A DNA stretch of 64,000 bases. It comes from Photorhabdus caribbeanensis (GTDB taxonomy: Bacteria; Pseudomonadota; Gammaproteobacteria; Enterobacterales; Enterobacteriaceae). The DNA lies in NCBI RefSeq assembly GCF_018448885.1, contig NZ_RCWB01000019.1, forward strand, positions 37,677 through 101,676. The letters are read 5' to 3'. Both the position numbers and the translations under genes were made by a program. The number at the start of each line of letters is the position of its first letter. Positions within the stretch are counted from its first letter, which is position 1. This document shows, piece by piece, positions 1 to 11,568 of this stretch. A model generated the notes under the pieces. The model was not told where the DNA came from, searched no databases, and saw nothing but the letters and a program-made list of their open reading frames with translations.

Positions 1-328
1 CTTGTGGCAAATTAGCATCCAGATGATGCGCTCGCAACAAACGATGAGCCAAACCGTGGAACGTACCAATCCACATTCCACCCTGACTGGTACCAATCAA
101 GTTTTCAATCCGATGGCGCATCTCCGCAGCCGCTTTATTGGTGAAGGTTACAGCCATAATGGAAAACGGCGAAGCCTTCTCCACCGACAACAACCAAGCA
201 ATTCGGTGTACCAGCACCCGGGTTTTACCACTCCCTGCGCCAGCTAATACCAACATATTGGTTCGCGGAGCCGCTACAGCTTCCCGTTGTTTGTCATTCA
301 GACTTTCGAGCAGATAGGAGACGTCCAT
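1..328 (-). CDS. uvrD: DNA helicase II UvrD (N-terminal part, runs off the window)
   Basis: The first 109 codons of a superfamily 1 helicase. The N-terminus MDVSYLLESLNDKQREAVAA and the Walker A motif AGAGSGKTR at about residues 29-37 match enterobacterial UvrD almost residue for residue, and motif Ia (TFTNKAAAEM) follows. UvrD is the 3'-5' helicase of nucleotide excision repair and mismatch repair. The ATG lies at 326-328 and the gene continues past position 1. A LexA box sits just upstream, as expected for an SOS gene. Confidence 0.97.
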   Translation of the reverse strand, partial: MDVSYLLESLNDKQREAVAAPRTNMLVLAGAGSGKTRVLVHRIAWLLSVEKASPFSIMAVTFTNKAAAEMRHRIENLIGTSQGGMWIGTFHGLAHRLLRAHHLDANLPQ

Positions 329-365
329 AGTTACCATCAATTGATTAGACAGCGACCAGAGGCTG

Positions 366-381
366 CTGTGTTTTTATACAG
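366..381. promoter_or_regulatory. LexA (SOS) box upstream of uvrD
   Basis: The 16-base site reads CTGT-N8-ACAG, an exact fit to the core LexA operator with an AT-rich centre. It lies 38 bases upstream of the uvrD start codon, where E. coli uvrD also has its LexA box. It implies DNA-damage induction of uvrD. Confidence 0.85.
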
Positions 382-394
382 AATAATTTCTTGA

Positions 395-1111
395 TTATAT
401 CAATGCTGTCAAAGAAGCCAAATCGTAAATCTCAATGTGAGGCAGTAGGCGGCTTTCCATCGTCTGCAATAATTTTTTATTCTTGGTATTTATCCAGCAA
501 GCCTGCATACCACTAGCCAGCGCCCCTGCCACATCGGTATTCAAATCATCACCGACATGTAAAATTTGCCCAAGCGGTAAACCCAAGCGATCCGCGGCCA
601 AATAGTACATATCGCTGCAAGGTTTTGAGCGCCCATCAGGGCCAGCTTGCAGCACAAATTTAAAATAAGGAGCAAGACCACAAGCAGCAGGTTCTGCATT
701 GCCATTAGTAATGGCGACTAGTGGCATCTGTTTAGCAAGTGCCGCCAGAGTTTTATGTGTTGTTTCAGGAATATCAATTCGATTACGCCAAAGCGTGAAA
801 TGCGCCATAACATCATCTGCCCCCCGATCAGCATCTTCACGGCTAAAACCGTAATGGCAAAACATCAACCTTGAGGAGTGCCAGCGCCATAAAGTCATGT
901 CATGATAAATTTCAGGATGCTGCTTAAGTGTCAATTCACGGAAAGCATATAGATCCTGATGATTAAGGTGACTGAACCTGGGATCATACTGCCGTACAAA
1001 ATTCAGTACTTCCTCTTCTGCCTTATCCATGACTGGATGATTATCATACAGCGTATCATCCAGATCAAATGTCATCGCTAACACTGGCGCAAGAGGCCGG
1101 TAAAAACGCAT
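395..1111 (-). CDS. yigB: HAD-family phosphatase YigB, flavin biosynthesis
   Basis: 238-residue haloacid-dehalogenase hydrolase. Motif I is DLDDT at about residues 16-20 with nucleophile Asp16, motif II is AITNG, and motif IV is HVGDDLNTD. It is collinear with E. coli YigB, known to dephosphorylate 5-amino-6-(5-phospho-D-ribitylamino)uracil in riboflavin synthesis, and FMN. The start ATG overlaps the xerC stop by one base (TAATG), so the two are translationally coupled in the dapF-yigA-xerC-yigB operon. Confidence 0.93.
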   Translation of the reverse strand: MRFYRPLAPVLAMTFDLDDTLYDNHPVMDKAEEEVLNFVRQYDPRFSHLNHQDLYAFRELTLKQHPEIYHDMTLWRWHSSRLMFCHYGFSREDADRGADDVMAHFTLWRNRIDIPETTHKTLAALAKQMPLVAITNGNAEPAACGLAPYFKFVLQAGPDGRSKPCSDMYYLAADRLGLPLGQILHVGDDLNTDVAGALASGMQACWINTKNKKLLQTMESRLLPHIEIYDLASLTALI

Positions 1112-2022
1112 TACGATTTCCCCCGTTTGGCTCTGGGATGGGCTACATCATACACTTTTGTCAAATGCTGGAAATCCAAATGAGTATAGATTTGTGTAGA
1201 GGATAGGCTGGCATGGCCCAGTAATTCCTGAACCGCGCGCAAATCACCACTGGATTCCAGAATATGAGTAGCAAAAGAGTGGCGCAATTTATGAGGGTGA
1301 ATATGGCTGCTTATTCCCTGGCGTATTCCCCACTGCGAAAATCGTTTTTGTACATTACGAGTTGATATCCGCCGCCCACTCTTTGAGACAAAAACAGCAC
1401 TATTCTCCGGCTCGAATAGTTCCCGCATCGCCAACCAACGATTAAGCCATTCAACCGCGATACGTCCCAAAGGTACCTTCCGCTCTTTACTGCCTTTACC
1501 TGAAACCCATACTTCTCCACTTTCAAGATCCAGATGCTGGCAATCAAGGCCCACCAACTCCGACAAACGTAATCCAGCACCATACATCACTTCCAACATC
1601 GTTCGATCACGAACTGATAATGGATCATTAAAATCGATATTCAGCAGTTGGTTCACTTCATCCACATCGATATTTTTCGGCAAATGACGCTTAGTTCCCG
1701 GCGTACTGACGGTTTTACTCGGATTAACAGAAATTTCGCCTTGAATCACCTGCCAGTCAAGGAAACTGCGCAAGGAAGATAAACGCAACGCCAAGTTAGC
1801 TGACTGCAAACCAGCCCGACGGTTACGTGTTACCAACATTCTTACTTTCGCAGGATCAAGATCTTTCCATTGGCTGACACCCATTTCTAAAGCCATCTCA
1901 GCCAATGCAGCAAGATGGCGACGGTAATTGGTGATAGTCACTGGACTTAACCGACGCTCTACCCTGAGGTAGCGCAAAAATGCCTCAATCGGCCCCAGTA
2001 ACTGGTCAATCTCCTGCATCAT
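1111..2022 (-). CDS. xerC: Tyrosine recombinase XerC
   Basis: 303 residues. It has an N-terminal SAM-like DNA-binding domain (about 1-100) and a C-terminal catalytic domain. The catalytic set is complete: Arg152, Lys176, His244, Arg247, His270 and nucleophile Tyr279, each four residues downstream of the E. coli position. With XerD, XerC resolves chromosome dimers at dif in an FtsK-dependent reaction. It overlaps yigA upstream by four bases (ATGA) and yigB downstream by one. Confidence 0.97.
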   Translation of the reverse strand: MMQEIDQLLGPIEAFLRYLRVERRLSPVTITNYRRHLAALAEMALEMGVSQWKDLDPAKVRMLVTRNRRAGLQSANLALRLSSLRSFLDWQVIQGEISVNPSKTVSTPGTKRHLPKNIDVDEVNQLLNIDFNDPLSVRDRTMLEVMYGAGLRLSELVGLDCQHLDLESGEVWVSGKGSKERKVPLGRIAVEWLNRWLAMRELFEPENSAVFVSKSGRRISTRNVQKRFSQWGIRQGISSHIHPHKLRHSFATHILESSGDLRAVQELLGHASLSSTQIYTHLDFQHLTKVYDVAHPRAKRGKS

Positions 2023-2723
2023 ATGCGTTTAATCCAACGAGACAGTATATCCGGCAATAATTTAGCTAGATGCTCAAGCATGTCAGTTCCCATACCTTGT
2101 TGATAATGTTGATGGTTCCGACTGTTAAATATCACCATACCCAGTTCGCCCCTCGTTCCCAGTAGAGAAACGGCAACCGAACCTACCTGCCGAACTTGCG
2201 GCAATAACAATAAAATTTCCGGCCCATTTAGCATACCGAGATAGTGATTTTTATTACCAAAACGCTGAATACGAATTGGCTCAAAAGCATTGCGGGAAAG
2301 CGCTAAATTAGGTGCATCAAGTGGTGCGCCAATATGCCATTTATCATTGAAAAGACGGATGCTGGCACTATTTAGCCCCATATTCTTAGCCCATGAACTT
2401 AACCGACTAAGCATATCCTGCAAACTCTCTGCCGCAACCAAATCAACAAGTAATTTAAGCAACTGCTCAAACAGTTGTTCATTCACTCTAGCCTGTTCCA
2501 TAAGCAGAGTTATATCTTCTTCCAGATAAGCAATCCGCGTTCTCTGGCGGTTCATATACCATTCAACCAAAGAAACCGTTTCTCTTACCGGGTGAGGAAC
2601 CCGCATCTGTTCAACGACACATGCATTACGGATAAAGAAATTGGGGTTTTCCAATAAATAATCCACAACAGTCTGATCATCAAGTATACCATTGATGTTT
2701 AACTGCTCTTCTTTTTTCTCCAT
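2019..2723 (-). CDS. yigA: DUF484 (GAF-like) protein YigA
   Basis: 234 residues, matching E. coli YigA (235). It contains the conserved stretch [14 protein letters not shown] near the N-terminus, a helical segment, and a GAF-like C-terminal half. No biochemical role is established; the family is nearly always encoded between dapF and xerC. I chose the ATG at 2723 over a TTG 21 bases upstream because a GGAG lies eight bases before it and the length then fits the family. Confidence 0.9.
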   Translation of the reverse strand: MEKKEEQLNINGILDDQTVVDYLLENPNFFIRNACVVEQMRVPHPVRETVSLVEWYMNRQRTRIAYLEEDITLLMEQARVNEQLFEQLLKLLVDLVAAESLQDMLSRLSSWAKNMGLNSASIRLFNDKWHIGAPLDAPNLALSRNAFEPIRIQRFGNKNHYLGMLNGPEILLLLPQVRQVGSVAVSLLGTRGELGMVIFNSRNHQHYQQGMGTDMLEHLAKLLPDILSRWIKRI

Positions 2724-2755
2724 CTTCGATGCTCCGCAGCTCAAAACAGAATCGA

Positions 2756-3580
2756 TTACAGATGAATTGTGCCATCATAAACATGCGTCGCCGGCCCCGT
2801 CATATAGAGCGGTTTTCCCGGCCCGTCCCAACAGATAAACAGTGAACCTCCTGGCAAATCTACCCGAACATGGTTGTCGAGCAGTTGCTGTTGAATGCCT
2901 ACTGCCACCGCTGCGCAAGCGCCACTGCCACAAGCTTGGGTTTCCCCAACGCCACGTTCGTAAACCCGTAAGCGGATATGACCACGGCTTAAAATCTGCA
3001 TGAAACCAATATTCGCCCGTTCAGGAAATCTTTCGTGGCTTTCCAAAGCTGGCCCCAAAATTTCGACTTCGGCCGTTTCTACATCTGGCACTTGAATCAC
3101 ACAATGAGGATTCCCCATAGAGACAACGCCACAAAGCACGGTTCTCTCTACTGCCCGTAAAATATAGGTTTTTTCTGCCCTTAACGCACGAAATGGCACA
3201 TGATTCGGCTCAAATTCAGGCTCCCCCATATTAACGCAAACCTGATCATCATTGGTGATGCTCAACATCATCCGTCCCGATTGCGTGCTGACTTTAATAT
3301 CACGCTTATTAATTAATCCTTTAAGACGGACAAAACGGGCAAAACAACGCGCTCCATTGCCACACTGTGCAACTTCACTACCGTCAGCATTAAAAATGCG
3401 ATAGTGAAAATCCATATCTGGATCATAAGGCGCTTCAACAATTAACAACTGATCGAAGCCCACACCGGTATGCCTATCCGCCAAACGGCAAATCAGCTCT
3501 GGTGAGAAATAAACATTTTGGGTCACAGCATCAACGACCATAAAGTCATTACCCAGACCATGCATTTTGGAGAACTGCAT
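2756..3580 (-). CDS. dapF: Diaminopimelate epimerase DapF
   Basis: 274 residues, as in E. coli. It converts LL- to meso-diaminopimelate for lysine and peptidoglycan synthesis, without PLP, using two cysteines. These are Cys73 in AQCGNGARC and the second in [10 protein letters not shown] (about residue 217). The ATG at 3580 is preferred over a GTG 12 bases upstream because GGAG stands seven bases before the ATG and homologues begin [10 protein letters not shown]. It heads the dapF-yigA-xerC-yigB unit, 49 bases after lptM. Confidence 0.96.
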   Translation of the reverse strand: MQFSKMHGLGNDFMVVDAVTQNVYFSPELICRLADRHTGVGFDQLLIVEAPYDPDMDFHYRIFNADGSEVAQCGNGARCFARFVRLKGLINKRDIKVSTQSGRMMLSITNDDQVCVNMGEPEFEPNHVPFRALRAEKTYILRAVERTVLCGVVSMGNPHCVIQVPDVETAEVEILGPALESHERFPERANIGFMQILSRGHIRLRVYERGVGETQACGSGACAAVAVGIQQQLLDNHVRVDLPGGSLFICWDGPGKPLYMTGPATHVYDGTIHL

Positions 3581-3628
3581 ATAATGCTCCACCGGAAGCC
3601 GTAGTCACTGACTATCGGCTTATCTCGC

Positions 3629-3814
3629 TTATTTCTGAGAGGTGCTATCCACTTTCTGCCCTTGCTGCTCAGTATTCACGGGAATCTGAGATGCAGTTGT
3701 CGCCTTCTCGGTCGATGGTTGTTCTGGAGGAAAATAGAGAGGACCTTTTAGTCCACAGCCGGAAAGTATAAATAAGGTTATGATAGCCAGAAATCCGCGT
3801 AATTTTTTCTTCAT
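3629..3814 (-). CDS. lptM: Small lipoprotein LptM (YifL/LppL)
   Basis: 61 residues. A short signal peptide ends in a lipobox LSGC, so Cys20 would be lipidated. The following GLKGPLYFPP is the invariant signature of this family. In E. coli the protein (YifL, renamed LptM) binds the LptD/LptE translocon and assists LptD oxidative maturation at the outer membrane. The C-terminal tail is low-complexity and poorly conserved. It lies directly upstream of dapF and divergent from cyaY. Confidence 0.92.
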   Translation of the reverse strand: MKKKLRGFLAIITLFILSGCGLKGPLYFPPEQPSTEKATTASQIPVNTEQQGQKVDSTSQK

Positions 3815-3892
3815 TGCATTAATGCCTGTAATTCATACGTCAATATTCTCTATAATCGCAGTTAGACCTCGAAAAGCAAATAGGAAATGAAG

Positions 3893-4213
3893 ATGAACGA
3901 CAGTGAATTTCACCAGTTAGCTGACCAACTGATGGTTTATATCGAAGGGCAGTTGGATAATTATGATGGCAATGCCGATATCGACTGTGAAACCAATGGC
4001 GGTGTCATGACCCTGAGTTTTGATAATGACAGCAAAATTATTATCAATCGCCAGGAACCGTTTCATCAAATCTGGCTGGCAACCAAAAGCGGGGGTTATC
4101 ATTTTGACTATAAAGAAGGTCAGTGGGTTTGTGACCGCAGCGGCAACAATTTTTTAACCATGCTAGCCCACGCCATCACCGAGCAAAGTGGCGAACAGTT
4201 CAGTTTTTCGTAA
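3893..4213 (+). CDS. cyaY: Frataxin-like iron-sulfur regulator CyaY
   Basis: 106 residues with the frataxin fold signature: an acidic first helix ([12 protein letters not shown]) and the conserved strand [15 protein letters not shown] segment (here [18 protein letters not shown]). CyaY binds IscS and modulates Fe-S cluster assembly. I start at the second of two close ATGs because AGGA lies seven bases before 3893, and homologues begin MNDSEFH. A TATAAT at 3851-3856 may be its -10 element, but no good -35 is visible. Confidence 0.95.
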   Translation: MNDSEFHQLADQLMVYIEGQLDNYDGNADIDCETNGGVMTLSFDNDSKIIINRQEPFHQIWLATKSGGYHFDYKEGQWVCDRSGNNFLTMLAHAITEQSGEQFSFS

Positions 4214-4241
4214 TTGAACCTACCCCGCGCCGCGGGGTAAA

Positions 4242-6818
4242 TCAGTAATGAGATACAGAACGATAAAATTCTGACCGCTCTTCTCTACCATTTTCCCCAT
4301 CATGAGTTACACACAAATGTGAAAGGGATGATCCACTAAACGGAATAACCTGAATCTGCCCTTCCATTTGGACGATCTGATAAAACTGCGGCAAGTTAAA
4401 GTTGATAAAACTTGATCCGTAGGTAAACCGATCATGAGATGAAGAATAAAACCGACTGACGTCGCGTACCAATTCTTCCTTACTTCCTTCACAGTGAGAA
4501 TAGATTTCTACCCGGTTGGTTTCATCCAGGATATAGATATTAAAACTTTTACTATCTTGCGTATTTTCGAAGAAAAATTGAATAATGCCTTCGCTGGCAA
4601 AACCATCAACCACCGCAGGTAAATGTGTCTCTTTGGTATTAATTTTCACCGGCAACCCATGCAATTTGTTATTAGAAATTGCACCATAGAATTCCACGGC
4701 GTTTTCCAATTTCTGCACAGATACATTAAGACGTTCAAAGAACAGCCCCCAAGTCTGACCGGCAATGCGCAATGCTTTAAAACGACCTGGGTCCTGACGA
4801 TTACTGGATAAACGTAATTCAATGCATTCAGATACCAGTTGCTGAATTCGAGTTCGGATAAGACCTCGTAAATGTTCGCTGTAACAGAATACTTCAACCG
4901 CCGCTGGCGGCGCAGCATCTTGATGCATCTTGCCCAGTATGGTCTTCAACGCTTCCAGTACAGATTGTTCACCACTAAAGTGTAAGGTCCGAACTTCATT
5001 CCATGAATTACGGTAAAGTAAGTCAATACTTTCCACCAAACACTGTTGCGATTCACCAAAACTGAATACATCAAGCTTACGGAAATCAAAATGTACAACC
5101 TGATTAGAGAACTCAGCCGTCGGATCTTTCTCCAGATTGACAATAATTGCCAAATGGCGAATTTCACACGGACTATAAAGCGCCTTCGGTGTCGGCGCTG
5201 GCAGACGGATGGGGAAATGAGCAGAAATATCATTAATCAATTCATGTAGTTTCAGCTCATCACATTGGGTTTCACCATGATGAATATGGACACACGATTT
5301 TTCTGTTAACAAGCCGTTAAAATAGGTCCACGACACTAATTTATTGAGATAACGATTATATTCCAGCGGTTGATGACCAATAATCGATCCAATCGTCGGC
5401 GCCTGATTGTAAAGATACCAACCGCTACGGTTTGCACGTCCTTGAGGAACGTAGATAAATGTTAAATTTTTCTCTGATAGGTCTGGCGAAATTTGCGGAT
5501 TAACCAGAGTTACCTTCCCAGGCAATGCTTCAAATGCAGCATAAAGTTTACGTGTCAGCACACCAATATCCTGTGGACTGGCACTGACACTCAGATTATT
5601 ACGGCGGGCAAAACGGATAAGATTACGATAGCTCTGCATCATGGTATCAAGCAGTTCATTATGCGCATCACGAACTTGTTCAATTTTCCATGAGTTGCGA
5701 TTATCCAAAATTTTCAACCGCTCTGGCTCCCACTTCCACTCATAGACCAGTTGGGTCAGAACCTGGCGTCGCCAGCCAATACAACCTTTATCGTCTTGAT
5801 CAAGAGAGAGCTTTTCACAAACTTTTAAATAAAAACATCGACGTATTAGATCTAAACGGGTCGTATCATTAATTTCCGTCAGATAACGGGTAACACGCTC
5901 AAGCATCATACTGTATGCATCAAGGCCAAAGGAGACTATTTCACCAGCATGCAGGCGCTGTTTCATCTCCATTGCCAGTAACTTACCGTTGGGATATTCC
6001 CAGGAATAGGCTTCCAGTAATAAGCTTTTTAATACGGCTTTATAAGGGGAATCGATACTTTTGTAGAGTTGCCATAAGCTAGCGCCAAAGTACTCTTCAG
6101 CGGACAGTTCACCCAATCCACCGAGATCAAGCCATTCATTTGGCGTCAAAACACCTTGCGCATAAAGAGATAAAACATATTCATCATAATGACGTTCTTC
6201 TTCTACGGGCACCATTTCCCATAACAAACGTTTACCCGCCATACGTACAGCAGTACGGTAAAATTCATCAAGTAATAGAATATGCTGAGTAGAACCGCAG
6301 TCTTCACCACCGAGGCTACCACTTGCATTATGGCGAAAGCGGTTTTCATCAATAAGAAAAAAATTGACTTCAATACCCAGCGCTGCCGCCCACTGTTCAA
6401 TCAGCGTACACTTACGTTGCAGTAAAAGGCGCTCATCATTATCAAGCCATGACTGATGACATACCCAGATATCTAAATCAGAACAACCGCTCTGCCCAAT
6501 TGATGAGGTACTGCCCATTGAGTAAATACCGGTAATAGGCAACTCACCATTAGCAGGCTGTTCTATGAAGTGATCTAATTTACTTTCTAAATCATTAAGA
6601 TAGGATTTTTGTGCTTCATCATGCACGAAAAAACATACGCCATAGGGAACATTACCGTTAATGTAGCCTGGCATCATCGGATGATGATAATGCAGTAATA
6701 CTGGCAGTAAACTGTATACCTGCTTAAATTCCGCACTCATGGCGGTAGAGGCGCGTTCTAACCTGAGTTGGTTTATCGCATCCAGTCTCTGCTTCAGTGT
6801 TTCGATATAAAGGTACAA
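4242..6818 (-). CDS. cyaA: Class I adenylate cyclase CyaA
   Basis: 858 residues. The N-terminal catalytic half has the nucleotidyltransferase motif GSTSSIGQS...DLD (residues 102-116, acidic residues Asp114 and Asp116). The C-terminal half is the regulatory region that responds to the glucose phosphotransferase system. It makes cAMP for CRP. The start is TTG at 6816-6818, giving [10 protein letters not shown], the same weak TTG start known in E. coli that limits expression. The last 25 or so residues diverge from E. coli. Confidence 0.97.
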   Translation of the reverse strand: MYLYIETLKQRLDAINQLRLERASTAMSAEFKQVYSLLPVLLHYHHPMMPGYINGNVPYGVCFFVHDEAQKSYLNDLESKLDHFIEQPANGELPITGIYSMGSTSSIGQSGCSDLDIWVCHQSWLDNDERLLLQRKCTLIEQWAAALGIEVNFFLIDENRFRHNASGSLGGEDCGSTQHILLLDEFYRTAVRMAGKRLLWEMVPVEEERHYDEYVLSLYAQGVLTPNEWLDLGGLGELSAEEYFGASLWQLYKSIDSPYKAVLKSLLLEAYSWEYPNGKLLAMEMKQRLHAGEIVSFGLDAYSMMLERVTRYLTEINDTTRLDLIRRCFYLKVCEKLSLDQDDKGCIGWRRQVLTQLVYEWKWEPERLKILDNRNSWKIEQVRDAHNELLDTMMQSYRNLIRFARRNNLSVSASPQDIGVLTRKLYAAFEALPGKVTLVNPQISPDLSEKNLTFIYVPQGRANRSGWYLYNQAPTIGSIIGHQPLEYNRYLNKLVSWTYFNGLLTEKSCVHIHHGETQCDELKLHELINDISAHFPIRLPAPTPKALYSPCEIRHLAIIVNLEKDPTAEFSNQVVHFDFRKLDVFSFGESQQCLVESIDLLYRNSWNEVRTLHFSGEQSVLEALKTILGKMHQDAAPPAAVEVFCYSEHLRGLIRTRIQQLVSECIELRLSSNRQDPGRFKALRIAGQTWGLFFERLNVSVQKLENAVEFYGAISNNKLHGLPVKINTKETHLPAVVDGFASEGIIQFFFENTQDSKSFNIYILDETNRVEIYSHCEGSKEELVRDVSRFYSSSHDRFTYGSSFINFNLPQFYQIVQMEGQIQVIPFSGSSLSHLCVTHDGENGREERSEFYRSVSHY

Positions 6819-7417
6819 GACGTCTCGCCCAATTGAGTTCCAGTGCCCAGATAAATCCCCCGTTTCCGGTTGTTATAGCTTGATGGAATTATTTAGAATG
6901 ATTTTTACCAATTTATTACCGGAAACGTGATCAATTTAACACCTTGTCGATAAACCGTAAAGTCAGTAAAGCAATTGAATTGCGATGTCCTATCGTACGA
7001 AAAATCAAATAATATATTGTTATATATGGAAATAATCAAAAAAACCATACCATTTGTACTTTCTTATACGAAAGAAATTTTCTCCGTCCATTTTTTCAAG
7101 CTAATACGCATAATACCTTGTTATCATCAACCCGATGAAAGTAACTCCGTTGGCTATATTTTAATTAACGATTCTTTTCATTCAGGATTCCTTAATTACA
7201 GAAATAATTTACTGAAAGGGTTAATTCATAGTTAAATCAATCTATTTTTCATTGCCATAAAAATAATTTAAAAATTAAAATTTATTTTACACTTTAACAT
7301 AACCGACATCTCTTCTTCTTAGCCCCTCGCTGGAAAAAAAACGGCTGAAGTGTTAAAACGAGTGCTATGTTTTTCATTTATATGACGGCTGAAAGGGCCT
7401 GAGAAATACCAACATCT
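6819..7417. other. cyaA-hemC divergent intergenic region
   Basis: 599 bases, AT-rich, holding the divergent control regions of cyaA and hemC. Apart from the CRP site I see no gene. An 86-codon open frame at 6975-7235 has no ribosome-binding site and no recognisable protein features. Confidence 0.7.
6924..6945. promoter_or_regulatory. CRP-binding site in the cyaA promoter region
   Basis: Read on the minus strand the core is GTGTTAAATTGATCACG, essentially the CRP site known in the E. coli cyaA P2 promoter, where CRP-cAMP represses cyaA. It lies about 110 bases upstream of the TTG start. This predicts the same negative feedback here. Confidence 0.75.
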
Positions 7418-8359
7418 ATGTCAACTAAAACCATCCGTATCGCAACGCGGCAAAGCCCTCTAGCTATGTGGCAGGCCCTGTACGTTCAGCAAAAACTACA
7501 ACAATGTCACCCTGATCTGGAAGTCCAACTGGTTCCGATGATAACCAAGGGCGATGTTATTCTGGACACGCCTCTGGCAAAAATCGGAGGAAAAGGTCTG
7601 TTTGTCAAAGAGTTAGAATTAGCTCTGCTTGAAGGCCGAGCCGACATCGCGGTCCATTCAATGAAAGATGTCCCGGTATCTTTTCCAGAAGGGCTAGGTC
7701 TGGTCACGATTTGTGAACGTGATGATCCTCATGATGCTTTCGTCTCTGTCAAATATCCTTCTCTTGATGAATTGCCAACCGGCAGCATTGTTGGCACATC
7801 AAGTTTGCGCCGTCAATGTCAACTCCGTGAATTACGTCCTGATCTGATCATCCGTGATCTTCGGGGCAATGTTGGAACCCGCCTGAGCAAGTTGGATAAT
7901 GGTCACTATGATGCCATCATCCTCGCCGTCGCAGGATTGAAAAGGTTAAAACTGCACGAGCGTATCCGTACGCCATTGACAGCAGAACAATCATTACCTG
8001 CCGTTGGTCAAGGAGCAATAGGAATTGAATGCCGCCTTGACGACCAACAAACACAAACGCTGCTAGCGCCATTAAATCACTATGATACAGAAATCTGTGT
8101 TCTTGCCGAACGCGCAATGAATACCCGGCTAGAAGGGGGCTGCCAAGTACCAATAGGTAGCTATGCCGTTTGGCAGGATGGGAAAATCTGGTTACGGGCA
8201 TTGGTTGGCGCACCTGATGGTAGTGTTATTATTCGCGGTGAGAGAACGGCTTTACCAAAAGATGCTTGCCAGGCAGGCGTTGAATTGGCAGAAGAGTTGT
8301 TAGAGCGGGGCGCACGGAAAATTCTCACCGAAGTTTATCGAGGAAATCCCCCTACATGA
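7418..8359 (+). CDS. hemC: Porphobilinogen deaminase HemC
   Basis: 313 residues. It joins four porphobilinogen units into hydroxymethylbilane. The dipyrromethane-cofactor cysteine is in [11 protein letters not shown] near residue 245. The conserved Arg-rich segment SSLRRQCQL and the catalytic Asp region (HSMKDVP) are present. It is first in hemCDXY; hemD overlaps its end by four bases (ATGA). Confidence 0.97.
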   Translation: MSTKTIRIATRQSPLAMWQALYVQQKLQQCHPDLEVQLVPMITKGDVILDTPLAKIGGKGLFVKELELALLEGRADIAVHSMKDVPVSFPEGLGLVTICERDDPHDAFVSVKYPSLDELPTGSIVGTSSLRRQCQLRELRPDLIIRDLRGNVGTRLSKLDNGHYDAIILAVAGLKRLKLHERIRTPLTAEQSLPAVGQGAIGIECRLDDQQTQTLLAPLNHYDTEICVLAERAMNTRLEGGCQVPIGSYAVWQDGKIWLRALVGAPDGSVIIRGERTALPKDACQAGVELAEELLERGARKILTEVYRGNPPT

Positions 8360-9096
8360 GCATTCTGGTGACTCGCCCTGCTCCTGCCGGAGAGGAACTC
8401 GTCAGAAAGTTACAGGCTGCGGGAAAAACAGCTTTCAGTGCGCCTTTAATCAATATTCACCCTGGTTCAGAGCTGCCACAGCTAGCTGAGAAGCTTAGCC
8501 ATTTAAATACCGGTGATATGGTATTTCTGTTGTCAAAAAATGCAGTTTATTATGCAAACTCGCAGTTAAATAAAATTAATCTGTCATGGCCCGACAAGCT
8601 GATTTATTATGCTATTGGCAGATCAACTGCTCTGGCTTTTCATCAACTAACGGGTATGAATGTTATCTGGTCATCAGAGGGTGAGACCAGCGAAATCCTG
8701 CTAACACTACCCTCACTACATCAGGTTGAAAATAAACAGGCTTTGCTGCTTAGGGGAAATGGCGGACGTGAACTTATTGCCCGAACGCTGACAGAAAGAG
8801 GCGCCACAGTTAATTATTGTGAATGTTATTTCCGTCAGCCAGTAGACTACCCGGCAGCAGAATTCAGTGCCCACTGGCAAAAGTATGAAGTACAAACTTT
8901 AGTTGTAACCAGTGGCGAAATACTGCAACTGTTATATAACTTAATACCCGAAAGTGATCGAAACAGGTGGTTATTGCATTGCCGCCTGATTGTGGTAAGC
9001 GAGCGTCTTGCACATACCGCCCGGAACTTGGGCTGGCAGGATGTTAAAGTTGCAAAAAGTGCAGATAACGACGCCTTAATTCAGGCACTAGAATAA
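8356..9096 (+). CDS. hemD: Uroporphyrinogen-III synthase HemD
   Basis: 246 residues, the usual length. It has the alternating two-domain architecture of the family and a recognisable N-terminus [14 protein letters not shown]. It cyclises hydroxymethylbilane to uroporphyrinogen III. Sequence conservation in this family is low; the position right after hemC with a four-base overlap makes the assignment firm. Confidence 0.94.
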   Translation: MSILVTRPAPAGEELVRKLQAAGKTAFSAPLINIHPGSELPQLAEKLSHLNTGDMVFLLSKNAVYYANSQLNKINLSWPDKLIYYAIGRSTALAFHQLTGMNVIWSSEGETSEILLTLPSLHQVENKQALLLRGNGGRELIARTLTERGATVNYCECYFRQPVDYPAAEFSAHWQKYEVQTLVVTSGEILQLLYNLIPESDRNRWLLHCRLIVVSERLAHTARNLGWQDVKVAKSADNDALIQALE

Positions 9097-9116
9097 ACTG
9101 ACATGGGATGCCCACT

Positions 9117-10241
9117 ATGACGGAGCAAAAACAGTCCTCCGAGACAATTGAACAAACAAAAACTACGGTTGAAAACTCGCAACAGCCCGAAACAGCGCCT
9201 CAAAAGCAAGAACGTTCTGGCACGCTAAAAAACATTATTGCTATTGCAATCATGCTGGCAATCGGTGGCGGTCTTTATTACTACGGACAGCAACAAAGCC
9301 ATTTACTGAGTACCGAGAACCACGAGCTACGCCAACAACTGGAATCACTGAAACAACAACAATCACAGGATAAACAGCATATTGAAGCGCTGTTTAAAGA
9401 ACAATCACAGACTTTAAGCCATTTCGCCGCACAAAATAAGCAACTGGGTAATAGTCTACAAGAGTTACAGGCCAAAATCTCCGCGTTATCCAGTTCTGAT
9501 GTAAAAAGCTGGCTACTGGCACAAGCTGATTTTCTGGTCAGAATGGCAGGCCGGAAATTATGGAATGATCAAGATATAGTCACTGCTGCTGCTCTGTTGA
9601 AAAATGCAGATGCCAGTCTCGCTGAAATGAATGATCCAAGCTTGATTGAAATTCGTCGGGCAATTACACAAGACATCGGTACATTATCCGCCATTAGTCA
9701 GATTGATTTTGACGGCATTATCCTGCGAGTTAATCAGCTTTCTAACCAAGTAGATAACCTGCGTCTGGCTGACAATACAACCGATGGTTCGCCAATGGAC
9801 GAAGATAATGATGAATTAACCGGTACGTTATCTGAATGGCGCCAGAATCTGAGCAAAAGCTGGAAGAGTTTCATGGATAATTTCATTACCATCCGTCGCC
9901 GGGATACCGCAGCAGAACCATTACTGGCGCCAAATCAAGATATCTATCTACGAGAGAATATTCGCGCCCGACTGTTGATTGCCGCCCAGGCAATACCGCG
10001 TCATCAAGGTGAAGTTTTTAAACAGTCATTAGAAACGGTTTCAACTTGGGTTAGAGCTTACTTTGATATCAACGATCCCAATACCAAAGCATTCCTGGAC
10101 GAAATTGATTCATTAAGCCAGCAGCCTGTTTCCATCACTGTGCCGGACCAACTTTCAAGCCAGCCTTTACTGGAAAAACTGATGCAAACCCGAGTTCGCA
10201 GCTTGCTTTCCCAATCTTCTGAAACTAATCAGGGAGGTTAA
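9117..10241 (+). CDS. hemX: HemX family inner-membrane protein
   Basis: 374 residues. A charged cytoplasmic N-terminus is followed by one membrane span (about 43-62), then a Gln-rich coiled coil (about 65-125) and a periplasmic domain with the conserved stretch [18 protein letters not shown]. It was once annotated as uroporphyrin-III C-methyltransferase, but no methyltransferase motif is visible and its function is unsettled. I start at the ATG at 9117 (MTEQKQ), nine bases upstream of which is GGGA. It is cotranscribed with hemD and hemY. Confidence 0.9.
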   Translation: MTEQKQSSETIEQTKTTVENSQQPETAPQKQERSGTLKNIIAIAIMLAIGGGLYYYGQQQSHLLSTENHELRQQLESLKQQQSQDKQHIEALFKEQSQTLSHFAAQNKQLGNSLQELQAKISALSSSDVKSWLLAQADFLVRMAGRKLWNDQDIVTAAALLKNADASLAEMNDPSLIEIRRAITQDIGTLSAISQIDFDGIILRVNQLSNQVDNLRLADNTTDGSPMDEDNDELTGTLSEWRQNLSKSWKSFMDNFITIRRRDTAAEPLLAPNQDIYLRENIRARLLIAAQAIPRHQGEVFKQSLETVSTWVRAYFDINDPNTKAFLDEIDSLSQQPVSITVPDQLSSQPLLEKLMQTRVRSLLSQSSETNQGG

Positions 10242-10244
10242 GCT

Positions 10245-11477
10245 ATGCTGAAAGTTCTATTACTGTTTGTGGTACTCATTATTGGTATTGTGCTTGGTCC
10301 AATCGTTGCCGGTCATCAAGGATATGTGCTGATTCAAACTGACAATTACAACATTGAAACCAGTGTCACCGGCCTGTTCATTATATTTGTTCTTTTACAA
10401 CTGGTACTCTGCCTCCTTGGCTGGTGCTACCGTAGAGTTATACGCACAGGCTCACGTACCCGTGGCTGGTTCCTTGGACGCAAACGCAGCCGTGCCCATG
10501 CTCAAACAAAAGCAGCGCTGATCAAATTGGCAGAAGGCGATTTCAAACAAGTTGAGCAATTACTGACCCGTAACGCTGACCATGCAGAACAACCTGTGGT
10601 CAATTACTTACTGGCGGCTGAAGCAGCTCAACAACGCGGGGATGAATTTCGTACCAATCAATATTTACAACGCGCGGCAGAAGTCGCAGATAATAACCAG
10701 TTGCCCGTGGATATTACCCGTGTACGCATCCAACTTGCACAAGGTGAAATTCATGCCGCCCGTCATGGTGTAGACAAGCTATTAAATCAAGCTTCACGCC
10801 ATCCAGAAGTATTACGCCTGGCTGAACAGGCTTATATGAAGTCAGGAGCTTATCAGTCACTGATTGATATACTACCGGTAATGGAAAAAATCCATCTACA
10901 TGATGAGTTACAAATTCACAAATTGCGCCAGCAAGCCTATATCGGCCTGATGAATCAATACATGGCAGAACAAGGTAGCGAAGGCTTAAAACGTTGGTGG
11001 CATGATCAAAGCCGAAAAATTCGCCATGATGTAGCTTTGCAAGTAGCAATATCTGAACATTTAATTGAATGTGATGACCATGAAACTGCACAAAAGATCA
11101 TCCTGGAAAGTTTAAAACGTCAATATGACGAACGTTTACTCTTATTGATCCCACGCTTAAAAAGTGAAGATCCAAAGCCAATACAAAACGCGCTGGATCA
11201 TCAGTTAAAACAACATGGTTCAACTCCCCTGCTAAACAGTACGCTTGGACAAGTTGCTTTGCGCCACGGAGAATGGGAAAAAGCGGTAAAAGACTTTAAA
11301 ACCGCATTAGCCCAACGTCCTGATGCACATGATTATGCCTGGTTAGCAGATGCATTGGATAAACTGCGTAAACCAGAAGAGGCCGCACAAGTTCGTCGCG
11401 AAGGATTAGTACTCACTCTAAAGCGTGAGAGTAATGTCGTGAAAAGTGATCTCGTTAATAGCAATAGTGTTAACTAA
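10245..11477 (+). CDS. hemY: HemY, TPR-repeat inner-membrane protein
   Basis: 410 residues. Two N-terminal membrane spans (about 1-20 and 40-62) are followed by a basic loop and tetratricopeptide repeats; the last is around LGQVALRHGEWEKAVKDFKT. This is the enterobacterial HemY of the hemCDXY operon, unrelated to the protoporphyrinogen oxidase of the same name in Gram-positives. It may scaffold late heme synthesis. It starts three bases after hemX. Confidence 0.92.
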   Translation: MLKVLLLFVVLIIGIVLGPIVAGHQGYVLIQTDNYNIETSVTGLFIIFVLLQLVLCLLGWCYRRVIRTGSRTRGWFLGRKRSRAHAQTKAALIKLAEGDFKQVEQLLTRNADHAEQPVVNYLLAAEAAQQRGDEFRTNQYLQRAAEVADNNQLPVDITRVRIQLAQGEIHAARHGVDKLLNQASRHPEVLRLAEQAYMKSGAYQSLIDILPVMEKIHLHDELQIHKLRQQAYIGLMNQYMAEQGSEGLKRWWHDQSRKIRHDVALQVAISEHLIECDDHETAQKIILESLKRQYDERLLLLIPRLKSEDPKPIQNALDHQLKQHGSTPLLNSTLGQVALRHGEWEKAVKDFKTALAQRPDAHDYAWLADALDKLRKPEEAAQVRREGLVLTLKRESNVVKSDLVNSNSVN

Positions 11478-11542
11478 CACTGTAACGCCGTGATCTTTCA
11501 TCCATCGCCATCTTTATTAGCAAGTCTTCATTCCGCTGATTA

Positions 11543-11568
11543 AAAAATGCCCCGCACGGGGCATTTTT
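11543..11568. terminator. Bidirectional terminator between hemY and the TM2 gene
   Basis: A GC-rich stem, ATGCCCC-GCAC-GGGGCAT, is flanked by an A-run on the left and a T-run on the right. It can therefore terminate hemY transcripts and the converging TM2-protein gene. Confidence 0.9.

Noticed and set aside
6975..7235. 86-codon open frame between cyaA and hemC
   Set aside because: No ribosome-binding site and no conserved motif, and it covers the divergent promoter region.
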